Positions 1-9,297 of a stretch of DNA of 9,931 nucleotides are shown here, piece after piece. The notes under the pieces were generated by a model. That model saw nothing but the letters and a program-made list of their open reading frames with translations. It had not been told where the DNA came from and did no database searches. Both the position numbers and the translations under genes were made by a program. How positions within the stretch are numbered: position 1 is the stretch's first letter; every line of letters begins with the position of its first letter. Origin of the DNA: an uncultured Bordetella sp. (GTDB lineage: Bacteria; Pseudomonadota; Gammaproteobacteria; Burkholderiales; Burkholderiaceae_B); contig CALGFL010000283.1 of the NCBI GenBank assembly GCA_937881145.1, positions 1-9,931 on the forward strand, written 5' to 3'.

Positions 1-979
<979 letters not shown>

Positions 980-1888
980 TTAAACGGCCGCCGCGCCCCC
1001 CACGATTTCCGAAATTTCTTTGGTGATCGCCGCCTGGCGGGTCTTGTTGTAGACCAGCTGCAACTCGCCGATGACCTTCTTGGCATTGTCCGACGCGGCT
1101 TTCATCGCCACCATGCGAGCCGACTGCTCGGAGGCCATGTTCTCGGCCACCGCCTGGTACAACAGGCCTTCGATATAGCGCTGCAGCAGATCGTCGATGA
1201 CAGTCTGGGCCTCGGGTTCGTACAGGTAGTCCCAGCTGTGGGACGTCGACAGCTTGGCGCCTTCCACTTGTTCGGCGGACACGCCGGTCTGGAAGGGATC
1301 GTCCAAGCTGCCGGCCAAAGGCAGCACGCGTACGAAGATAGGCTCCTGGCGCATCGTGTTGACGAAGCGCGTGGTGGCCAGGTAGAGCGCGTCGATGCGG
1401 CCGCCGAGGTAATCGTCGATCTGCGCGGTAATGGCGCCCAGCAGACGTTCCAGGTTGGGCGCATCGCCCAGATGGACTTCCTGCGACACCAGCTTGCTGC
1501 CGATGCGGGTCAGGAGGCCAAGGCCTTTGTTTCCCAGCGCCGTGGTCTGCACCGCGATGCCCTTTTGCTGGAACTCTCTGAGCTTGGCCAGCACCACGCG
1601 GCTGATGTTGGTGTTCAGGCCGCCGCACAGACCCTTGTCGGTCGTAACCATGATCACGCCCACGGCCTTCATCTCGCGTTCTTCGAGGAAGGGATGGTGG
1701 TACTCAGGGTTGGCCTGCATCAGGTGCAGGGCGATGTCGCGCACCTTTTGGGCATAGGGACGGCCCGCGCGCATCCGTTCCTGCGCTTTGCGCATCTTGG
1801 ATGCGGCGACCATCTCCATCGCCTTGGTGATCTTGCGCGTGTTTTGCACGCTCTTGATCTTGGTGCGGATTTCCTTGATTCCGGGCAT
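980..1888 (-). CDS. atpG: ATP synthase F1 subunit gamma
   Basis: Gamma is the central rotating shaft of F1 that couples c-ring rotation to the alpha3beta3 head. The protein is 302 residues, slightly longer than E. coli gamma (287). The N-terminal coiled-coil helix is clear ([20 protein letters not shown], residues 5-24), as are DKGLCGGLN (84-92) and the C-terminal helix ending [12 protein letters not shown]. The ATG at 1886-1888 has GGGAAA upstream. Its start lies 16 bases after the normal atpA stop (1905-1907), close enough for translational coupling. Because atpA here stops early at 2028, ribosomes that obey that stop terminate about 140 bases upstream of this start, so gamma translation may depend more on its own ribosome-binding site. 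Confidence 0.98.
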   Translation of the reverse strand: MPGIKEIRTKIKSVQNTRKITKAMEMVAASKMRKAQERMRAGRPYAQKVRDIALHLMQANPEYHHPFLEEREMKAVGVIMVTTDKGLCGGLNTNISRVVLAKLREFQQKGIAVQTTALGNKGLGLLTRIGSKLVSQEVHLGDAPNLERLLGAITAQIDDYLGGRIDALYLATTRFVNTMRQEPIFVRVLPLAGSLDDPFQTGVSAEQVEGAKLSTSHSWDYLYEPEAQTVIDDLLQRYIEGLLYQAVAENMASEQSARMVAMKAASDNAKKVIGELQLVYNKTRQAAITKEISEIVGGAAAV

Positions 1889-1904
1889 TGCGCTTTCCCG
1901 TTAC

Positions 1905-2027
1905 TTAGTAAGCACCGTGTTTCTTGAATTCCACGACGGCCGCGGTGAGCTCGGTTTCGTCGCCCTTGGACAGTTCCTTGGTATCTTCGATACGCTGGAT
2001 CAGGTCGGCGTGCTTGGACTTGAGCTG
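1905..2027 (-). pseudogene. atpA: Separated C-terminal 40 codons of atpA, in frame after the TAA
   Basis: Directly after the TAA at 2028-2030 the alpha frame goes on for 40 residues, starting [20 protein letters not shown] and ending EFKKHGAY, and stops at TAA (1905-1907). This is a typical end of a betaproteobacterial alpha subunit, covering the last helices of the C-terminal bundle. No start codon with a ribosome-binding site is seen, so it would be made only by read-through or if the stop is a sequencing error. The residues look fully conserved, with no frameshift or further stop, which argues that the interruption is recent or artefactual. Restoring GAA (Glu) in place of TAA would give FEKALKEQLKSK. 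Confidence 0.9.
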
Positions 2028-3446
<1,419 letters not shown>

Positions 3447-3491
3447 ATTGACTCCTGGAATCCTGTATGTGGCTGGCTGCGTGGGTTTTTA

Positions 3492-4034
3492 TTACGCGGC
3501 CAGCATGTCGCGCATGCGGGTCAGTTGGGCTTGGACGGAAGTGTCGAGCACCTGGTCACCCACGGCTACGCGCACACCGCCGATCAACGAGGGATCGACC
3601 GTGACGTGGGGCTTGAGCTTGAGGCTGAACTTGCCTTCCAGGGCGACGACCAGATCTTTGACCTGAGCCTCGGAGAGCTCGAACGCGCTGGTGATTTCTG
3701 CCTGCGCCGTGCCTTCGTGGTGATTTTTCAGCGCGATGAACTGCTCGGCGATCTCGGGCAGCAGCAGCAGGCGATCGTTCTGCACCAGCAGCTCGATGAA
3801 GTTGCCGGCCGACGCGGGCAGCTTGCTTTTGAGCAGGCTGCCAAAAACCTGGATACGCTGCGCATCGTCCAACCGCGGGTCGCTCATGGCGTTGCGCACG
3901 TCGGGATTGGCCGCAACCTGCGCCATTTCGCCGACCAGATCGGCCCAGCCCGCGAGGCCCAAGGCCTGATCGTCGCTGGCCGCCTGGAACAGCGCCTCGG
4001 CGTAGGGACGAGCGACAGTGGAAAGTTCAGCCAT
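3492..4034 (-). CDS. atpH: ATP synthase F1 subunit delta
   Basis: Delta joins the top of the alpha3beta3 head to the b-subunit stator stalk. The protein has 180 residues (E. coli 177). The N-terminal helical domain begins [16 protein letters not shown], the usual delta signature, and the C-terminal part carries [22 protein letters not shown] (residues about 138-159), matching the conserved delta segment with GG-R/V. The ATG at 4032-4034 has AGGA about six bases upstream. It follows atpF after 15 bases and precedes atpA by 45 bases, as expected for a single polycistronic message. No anomaly seen. Confidence 0.97.
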   Translation of the reverse strand: MAELSTVARPYAEALFQAASDDQALGLAGWADLVGEMAQVAANPDVRNAMSDPRLDDAQRIQVFGSLLKSKLPASAGNFIELLVQNDRLLLLPEIAEQFIALKNHHEGTAQAEITSAFELSEAQVKDLVVALEGKFSLKLKPHVTVDPSLIGGVRVAVGDQVLDTSVQAQLTRMRDMLAA

Positions 4035-4049
4035 GTCAGTCCTGTATGG

Positions 4050-4520
4050 TCAAAGCTGCGCCTTGAGCTGATCGAGCAGCTCGGCATGGGCGCGCGCGTC
4101 GACTTCGCGCTTGAGGATTTGCGAAGCGCCCTGGACAGCCAGCGCCGCCACGTCGTTGCGCAGCGTATCGCGCACGCGCTGCATTTCCTGGGCGGCGTCC
4201 TGAGCGGCACGGGCCACGATGCGGGCGCGTTCGGCCTCGGCCTCGCGGCGGGCCTGCTCGATCAGTTCGGCCGCCTGCTTCTCGGCTTCGGCCATGCGGG
4301 CATGGTTTTCAGACTTGGCAGACGCTTCCATCAGGCTGACGCGCGCCTGGGCCTGGGCCAGATCGGCCGTGCCTTTTTCGGCGGCTGCCAAGCCTTCGGC
4401 GATCTTCTTGGAGCGCTCGTCGAGGGCGTTGATCAACGGCGGCCACACGAACTTCATCGTGAACCACGCGAGGATCAGGAACACGATCAATTGCGCAAAC
4501 AGGGTCGCGTTAAGATTCAC
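4050..4520 (-). CDS. atpF: ATP synthase Fo subunit b (GTG start)
   Basis: Subunit b forms the membrane-anchored peripheral stalk as a dimer. With the GTG start at 4518-4520 the protein is 156 residues, the E. coli length, and begins [20 protein letters not shown], one N-terminal membrane helix (about residues 5-22), then KFVWPP (23-28) and a long charged, alanine-rich helix (about 33-125) suited to a parallel coiled coil. I prefer GTG over the in-frame TTG at 4533-4535 because AAGGAA lies 6 bases before the GTG; using the TTG would place this ribosome-binding site inside the gene. It is separated from atpE by a 133-base gap with two hairpins and lies 15 bases before atpH. Confidence 0.96.
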   Translation of the reverse strand: MNLNATLFAQLIVFLILAWFTMKFVWPPLINALDERSKKIAEGLAAAEKGTADLAQAQARVSLMEASAKSENHARMAEAEKQAAELIEQARREAEAERARIVARAAQDAAQEMQRVRDTLRNDVAALAVQGASQILKREVDARAHAELLDQLKAQL

Positions 4521-4525
4521 GGTGT

Positions 4526-4532
4526 TTCCTTC
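4526..4532 (-). promoter_or_regulatory. Ribosome-binding site deciding the atpF start
   Basis: On the minus strand AAGGAAA sits 5-6 bases before the GTG at 4518-4520. It fixes the GTG as the start, since the upstream TTG alternative overlaps this motif and has no comparable site of its own. Confidence 0.75.
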
Positions 4533-4562
4533 CAAACGTTCTATCGAGATACCCTGCCGTTG

Positions 4563-4585
4563 AGCCCGATCCTGCGGATCAGGCC
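4563..4585 (-). repeat. Hairpin 2 in the atpE-atpF gap
   Basis: In operon-sense RNA the arms GGCCUGAUCC and GGAUCGGGCU pair over 10 positions (8 Watson-Crick, 2 G-U) around a 3-base loop GCA. The G-U pairs exist only in the minus-strand RNA; in plus-strand RNA they would be C-A mismatches. No U-run follows, so it is not an intrinsic terminator. It lies 43 bases before the atpF start and may shield or pace mRNA decay or translation between atpE and atpF. Function is inference. Confidence 0.55.
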
Positions 4586-4605
4586 TCGAGCGGGCATCCT
4601 GTCAC

Positions 4606-4640
4606 CGGTTCTGCCCCGGCAACTGCCGCGGGCAAAACCG
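4606..4640 (-). repeat. Hairpin 1 in the atpE-atpF gap, 3' of atpE
   Basis: Operon-sense RNA folds as CGGUUUUGCCC, bulged G, CGGC, loop AGUU, GCCG, GGGCAGAACCG: 15 base pairs with one G-U pair and one bulge. It starts 13 bases after the atpE stop. The G-U pair would be a C-A mismatch on the other strand, so the structure fits the atp message. There is no U-run after it, which argues against termination; a 3' barrier that stabilises the atpE part of the message, or a processing site, is a reasonable inference given that subunit c is needed in many copies. Confidence 0.65.
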
Positions 4641-4653
4641 AGCCAGGGCAAAC

Positions 4654-4993
<340 letters not shown>

Positions 4994-5042
4994 GATGAAA
5001 CGCGGTAAAGCGGAACTGCGGCCTTGCTGTAGATCGCAAGGT

Positions 5043-5894
<852 letters not shown>

Positions 5895-5979
5895 TTAGAC
5901 ACCCCAACAATATTGAAAACACACCGCCTCGGCCTATCGGCACGTCAACTAATAAGTATAACGTGATATCGAAGACCGC

Positions 5980-6444
5980 CTATTGCATCGATCGCTTGCG
6001 CAACAGCACGAACAACGGAAGATAGCCCTTCATGGTGAGCGCCAGGCCGGCCAGCATCGCAGGCCACACCAGCCAAGCTTTCGCATACCAGGAGACAAAG
6101 CCCACCAGCAGCGCCGTCAAGAACAGCTTGACCAACTCACCAAAAAGCAAGACGTAAGGATTGGCCCGCACCGACCGCGCGGCATTGACCCGAAGACGCA
6201 GCGCAAACAGCGCATTGAGAAACCAGTAGGCTCCCGCCCCCAGCAATGCCGACAACGCCGCCGTCGACCCCGCCCAAATCCCCGCTACCGCCACCACGAG
6301 AAGACCGGTTACAGCCTGGGCCGCCAACACGAGCATCATGTCTCGGCTGGCCTCCCTGCCAAGGGCAAGCAGCTGCTCGGCCGACAAGACTACCGGCGCT
6401 GGCTCTTCATCCCCTACTTCGAAACCGGAGGTGTCTTCCCGCAT
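5980..6444 (-). CDS. atpI: ATP synthase assembly protein AtpI
   Basis: AtpI is a small four-helix membrane protein coded first in many atp operons and linked to c-ring assembly or ion supply; its exact role is debated. The chosen ATG (6442-6444) gives 154 residues beginning MREDTSGFEV; AAGG lies 9 bases upstream. An ATG at 6469-6471 would add nine residues (MIACARSWT), but only has GAGAG two bases away. In numbering from the chosen start, membrane segments lie at about 36-59, 61-82, 94-120 and 124-148. The third begins NPYVLLFGELVKLFLTALL, the G-E-x-x-K signature of AtpI. Low similarity between AtpI proteins is normal, so identification rests on topology, this motif and position before atpB. 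Confidence 0.88.
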   Translation of the reverse strand: MREDTSGFEVGDEEPAPVVLSAEQLLALGREASRDMMLVLAAQAVTGLLVVAVAGIWAGSTAALSALLGAGAYWFLNALFALRLRVNAARSVRANPYVLLFGELVKLFLTALLVGFVSWYAKAWLVWPAMLAGLALTMKGYLPLFVLLRKRSMQ

Positions 6445-6482
6445 TGTCCACGACCTTGCACACGCAATCATTGCTCTCAGAT

Positions 6483-6526
6483 TACAGACAACAAAAGGCG
6501 GCGCCAGATCGCACGGCCCCCGCCTT
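6483..6526 (-). terminator. Terminator-like hairpin in the atp leader (possible attenuator)
   Basis: In the atp-sense strand AAGGCGG (6526-6520) pairs perfectly with CCGCCTT (6501-6495) around an 18-base loop, and the right arm runs straight into TTTTGTTGTCTG. A GC-rich stem followed by a T-rich run is the form of an intrinsic terminator. It ends about 12 bases before the upstream atpI ATG and about 40 before the preferred one, downstream of the predicted atp promoter, so it would act as an attenuator rather than an end-of-gene terminator. The loop is long and the T-run is broken by Gs, so activity is uncertain. Confidence 0.4.
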
Positions 6527-6532
6527 GTTTTC

Positions 6533-6563
6533 AGGCGCCTCAGTCAAGGCGCCTTCTTTTCTG
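6533..6563 (+). terminator. Perfect 8-bp hairpin with T-rich tail on the plus strand
   Basis: The self-complementary octamer AGGCGCCT occurs twice (6533-6540 and 6547-6554) separated by six bases, giving an 8-bp perfect stem. On the plus strand it is followed by TCTTTTCTG, a terminator-like tail; on the minus strand it is followed by GAAAACAAG, which is not. No plus-strand gene ends here, so it may block antisense transcription leaving the atp operon, or act in the atp leader as the partner of the downstream hairpin. Confidence 0.45.
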
Positions 6564-6584
6564 TAACTCGTTGTAATTTTGCGC

Positions 6585-6600
6585 GCGAAACTCGTTTCGC
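6585..6600. promoter_or_regulatory. Dyad just downstream of the predicted atp transcription start
   Basis: GCGAAAC-TC-GTTTCGC is a perfect 7+7 inverted repeat with a two-base centre, about 12-27 bases after the predicted transcription start. It could be a 5'-end stem-loop of the atp mRNA or a protein-binding site. The core AACTCGTT recurs once at 6565-6572, 24 bases away. Function not known. Confidence 0.4.
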
Positions 6601-6618
6601 TAAGCATCAAGCCTATCG

Positions 6619-6648
6619 AGTATAGCTTGCTTTTGTGATGCATCGCAA
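6619..6648 (-). promoter_or_regulatory. Predicted sigma70-type promoter of the atp operon
   Basis: On the minus strand TTGCGA (6648-6643; 4 of 6 to TTGACA) and TATACT (6624-6619; 5 of 6 to TATAAT) are 18 bases apart. The start would fall near 6612, giving a leader of roughly 140-170 bases before atpI. It is the best promoter-like pair in the gap between the hydratase gene and atpI, where the operon promoter is expected. Confidence 0.6.
6633..6648. promoter_or_regulatory. Operator-like dyad over the -35 of the atp promoter
   Basis: TTGTGATGCATCGCAA is a 16-bp inverted repeat in which seven of eight pairs match (only 6636/6645 fails). It covers the predicted -35 hexamer and part of the spacer, a position where a bound protein would usually repress. 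I do not recognise the motif as a known factor site. Confidence 0.35.
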
Positions 6649-6672
6649 CTTAGCAAGCCCATTGTCAGACTA

Positions 6673-6697
6673 CGCGCCCTGTCATGCGACAGGGGCG
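6673..6697 (-). terminator. 3' hairpin after the enoyl-CoA hydratase gene
   Basis: CCCTGTC and GACAGGG pair around a 4-base loop, extended by CGC/GCG past a single bulge, for 10 base pairs. It begins 11 bases after the hydratase stop, where a terminator is expected, but no T-run follows on the minus strand. It may protect the 3' end after Rho-dependent termination; it is not a standard intrinsic terminator. Confidence 0.45.
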
Positions 6698-6708
6698 AAA
6701 AGCAGCAC

Positions 6709-7485
6709 TCAGCGATGCTTGAACGACGGCGCGCGCTTTTCCACGAAAGCGGCCATGCCTTCCTTCTGGTCTTCGGTGGCGAAGAGCGAATGGAACAACC
6801 GGCGTTCGAACAGGACGCCTTCGGCGAGCGTGCCTTCGTAGGCGCGATTGACGCACTCCTTGGCCATCATGGCCGAAGGCAGCGACATGGAGGCGATGAG
6901 GGTGGCGGCCTCGATGGCTTCGTCGAGCATCTTGTCGGCAGGCACCACGCGCGACACCAGGCCCGCGCGCTCGGCCTCTTCGGCGGCCATCATGCGCGAA
7001 GTGAGCACCATGTCCATGGCCTTGGCCTTGCCGACCGCGCGCGGCAGGCGCTGCGTGCCGCCGGCGCCGGGGATGACCCCCAGCTTGATCTCGGGCTGAC
7101 CGAACTTGGCCGTGTCGGCGGCGATGATGATGTCGCACATCATGGCCAGCTCGCAGCCGCCGCCCAGGGCGTAGCCCGCCACCGCGGCGATCACCGGTTT
7201 GCGCACGCGCTTGAGCGCTTCCCAATTGCGGGTGATGTATTCGCTACCGTAGACGTCCATGTACGACCAGTCTTTCATGGCACCGATGTCGGCGCCCGCC
7301 GCGAAGGCTTTCTCGCTGCCGGTGATGACGATGGCGCCGATGCCGTCGTCGGCGTCGAAGGCCAGGAGGGCCGCGCCGAGCTGGTCCATCAGAGTATCGT
7401 TGAGCGCGTTCAGGGCCTTGGGGCGGTTCAGGGTCAAGAGCCCTACGCGGCCGCGGGTCTCGGCCAGAACAAAGGATTCGCTCAT
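6709..7485 (-). CDS. Enoyl-CoA hydratase (crotonase family)
   Basis: Crotonases hydrate trans-2-enoyl-CoA to 3-hydroxyacyl-CoA in fatty-acid and aromatic-acid breakdown in the cytosol. The 258 residues match the family length. The oxyanion-hole segment [12 protein letters not shown] (59-70), [15 protein letters not shown] with Glu112 (104-118) and [20 protein letters not shown] with Glu132 (128-147) carry both catalytic glutamates of true hydratases. The C terminus ends [10 protein letters not shown], typical of the short-chain type. The ATG (7483-7485) has GGAGA eight bases upstream. It is divergent from the M61 peptidase gene with 38 bases between the start codons. The exact substrate (general beta-oxidation, or phenylacetate/PaaF-like) cannot be told here, so I give no symbol. 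Confidence 0.95.
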   Translation of the reverse strand: MSESFVLAETRGRVGLLTLNRPKALNALNDTLMDQLGAALLAFDADDGIGAIVITGSEKAFAAGADIGAMKDWSYMDVYGSEYITRNWEALKRVRKPVIAAVAGYALGGGCELAMMCDIIIAADTAKFGQPEIKLGVIPGAGGTQRLPRAVGKAKAMDMVLTSRMMAAEEAERAGLVSRVVPADKMLDEAIEAATLIASMSLPSAMMAKECVNRAYEGTLAEGVLFERRLFHSLFATEDQKEGMAAFVEKRAPSFKHR

Positions 7486-7504
7486 GGGTATGTCTCCTGG
7501 CGGT

Positions 7505-7523
7505 CGGAATTAAAATACGAGGC
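7505..7523 (+). promoter_or_regulatory. Possible -10 box giving a leaderless M61 peptidase mRNA
   Basis: TAAAAT (7511-7516; 5 of 6 to TATAAT) lies seven bases before the ATG at 7524, so transcription would begin at or next to the start codon. The only Shine-Dalgarno-like bases, GAGG, are one base from the ATG, too close to work well. No clear -35 is seen. The same AT patch may serve the divergent hydratase gene. Confidence 0.3.
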
Positions 7524-9284
7524 ATGAACAATAGCGCCATTCTCTATCGTCTGCAGCCCCACGACCCCGCCGGACACCGCTACCGCATCACGCTCACCGT
7601 GGCGCGGCCAGACCCCGAGGGCCAAAAACTCGCCCTGCCCGCCTGGATACCCGACAGCTACCTGATTCGCGATTTTTCGCGCCAGATCGAGACATTGGCC
7701 GCCAGGAGCCGCGGCCGGCCGGTGCGCGTGGAAAAACTCGACAACCATACCTGGCAGGCCGCGCCGTGCGCCGGCCCGCTCGAAGTCGAATACACCGTCT
7801 ATGCCTGGGACCTGTCCGTGCGCGGCGCGCACCTGGACCAGACGCATGCTTTCTTCAACGGCACCAGCGTGTTCCTGCGCGTCCAAGGGCAGGAACACGA
7901 ACCCTGCCTGCTCGATCTCGTCGCCCCGCCCGGGCTGGAACACTGGAAGGTCTACACCGCGCTGCCCGAAGCCCGCGGCATGCAGGGCGCGGCGCGGCGA
8001 CACGGTTTCGGCCTGTATCGGGCGCCTGACTACGACGCGCTGATCGACTATCCGGTGGAGATGGGCACGCCGCAGGTCATCCGCTTCACCGCGCACGGCG
8101 CCTTGCACGAACTGGTGTTCACCGGCGAGATCCCCCGGCTGGATCTCAAGCGCATCGCCAGGGACGTGCAGGCCATTTGCGAAACCGAGATCGCCCTGTT
8201 CGAGCCGCGCACCCGGCGCGCGCCCTTTCTCGACAGCACAGACCGCTATGTGTTTATGACCATGGTCACGGGCGACGGCTACGGCGGCCTGGAGCATCGC
8301 GCCAGCACGGCGCTGATGGCCACGCGCAAGGACCTGCCCGTGATCGGCCAGCAGGGGCAGGGCGAGGGCTACCGCACCTTCCTGGGGCTGGTAAGCCACG
8401 AGTACTTTCACACCTGGAACGTCAAGCGCATCAAGCCGGCGGCGTTCGTGCCTTACGATCTGTCGCGGCCCGATCTGACGCGCCTTTTGTGGATCTTCGA
8501 GGGCTTTACCTCGTACTACGACGATCTGCTGTTGCTGCGCTCGGGCTGCATTACCCGCACGGAATACCTGCGCATGCTGGCCAAGACCATTACCGGCGTG
8601 GCGCGCGCGCCCGGGCGCAAGAAGCAGTCGGTGGCCGAGAGCTCCTTCGATGCCTGGACGCGCTATTACAAGCAGGACGAGAACTCGCCCAACGCGATCG
8701 TCAGCTACTACACCAAGGGCTCGCTGGTGGCGCTGGGGCTGGATCTGACCATACGCCAGCAAAGCGGCGGACGGCATTCGCTGGACGACGTGATGCGCCT
8801 GCTGTGGCAGCGCCATGGCCGCGATTTTTATCAGGGCAAACAGCGAGGGCTGGATGAAGCGGCCTTGCCAGCGCTGGTGCGCGAAGCCACCGGCGTGGAC
8901 GTGCGCCGCTTCGTGGCGCGTTATGCCTACGGCACGGCCGATGTGCCGCTGGCCGAGCTGCTGGCGACAGCGGGCGTGACGCTGCAATGGAAGACTGCCG
9001 CGCCGATTCCTTGCATCGACGCGCGTGTGCGCAAACAGGGCGACGGGCTGGCGCTGGCCACGGTGCTGGAAGGCGGCGCCGCGCACAAGGCTGGATTGTC
9101 GGCGGGAGACGTGCTGGTGGCTGTGGATGGATTGCGCGTGGATGCGCCTGCCGGGCTGGACGTGCTGCTGTCGCAATACCGGGTGGGCGAGCGCGTGCAA
9201 GTGCACGTGTTCCGGCGCGACGAGCTGCGCGCGTTCACGGTTCGATTGAGCGCGCCGGCTGCGCTGGATTGCGTGCTGTCTTGA
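7524..9284 (+). CDS. M61 family metallopeptidase with C-terminal PDZ domain
   Basis: The M61 family (glycyl aminopeptidase type) are zinc peptidases with a C-terminal PDZ domain. The 586-residue protein starts with the family's N-terminal beta domain (LALPAWIPDSYLIRDFSRQ, 36-54). The catalytic domain has GDGYGGLEHRAST (about 250-262), the zinc motif HEYFH (292-296) followed by TWNVKRIKP, and the third ligand Glu326 in FEGFTSYYDDLLLL. A PDZ domain covers about 500-580 (GGAAHKAGLSAGDVLVAVDG). No signal peptide is seen, so it is probably cytoplasmic. The gene is complete; its stop lies 13 bases from the end of the convergent oxidoreductase gene. Substrate in this organism is unknown. Confidence 0.95.
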   Translation: MNNSAILYRLQPHDPAGHRYRITLTVARPDPEGQKLALPAWIPDSYLIRDFSRQIETLAARSRGRPVRVEKLDNHTWQAAPCAGPLEVEYTVYAWDLSVRGAHLDQTHAFFNGTSVFLRVQGQEHEPCLLDLVAPPGLEHWKVYTALPEARGMQGAARRHGFGLYRAPDYDALIDYPVEMGTPQVIRFTAHGALHELVFTGEIPRLDLKRIARDVQAICETEIALFEPRTRRAPFLDSTDRYVFMTMVTGDGYGGLEHRASTALMATRKDLPVIGQQGQGEGYRTFLGLVSHEYFHTWNVKRIKPAAFVPYDLSRPDLTRLLWIFEGFTSYYDDLLLLRSGCITRTEYLRMLAKTITGVARAPGRKKQSVAESSFDAWTRYYKQDENSPNAIVSYYTKGSLVALGLDLTIRQQSGGRHSLDDVMRLLWQRHGRDFYQGKQRGLDEAALPALVREATGVDVRRFVARYAYGTADVPLAELLATAGVTLQWKTAAPIPCIDARVRKQGDGLALATVLEGGAAHKAGLSAGDVLVAVDGLRVDAPAGLDVLLSQYRVGERVQVHVFRRDELRAFTVRLSAPAALDCVLS

Positions 9285-9297
9285 TCCGCCGCGCAAC

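Noticed and set aside
5955..5960. TATACT in the atpI-atpB gap as an internal promoter
   Set aside because: Matches a -10 box on the minus strand, but no -35 hexamer is found at 16-20 bases upstream.
6445..6471. Nine extra N-terminal codons for AtpI from the ATG at 6469-6471
   Set aside because: The only Shine-Dalgarno-like bases are too near this ATG; the downstream ATG has AAGG at better spacing. Not firmly excluded.
7482..9296. A 604-codon minus-strand open frame
   Set aside because: It is antisense to the M61 peptidase, which has clear family motifs. The antisense product has no recognisable domain.
9285..9297. Bidirectional terminator between the convergent M61 and oxidoreductase genes
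   Set aside because: The 13-base gap has no stem or T-run.
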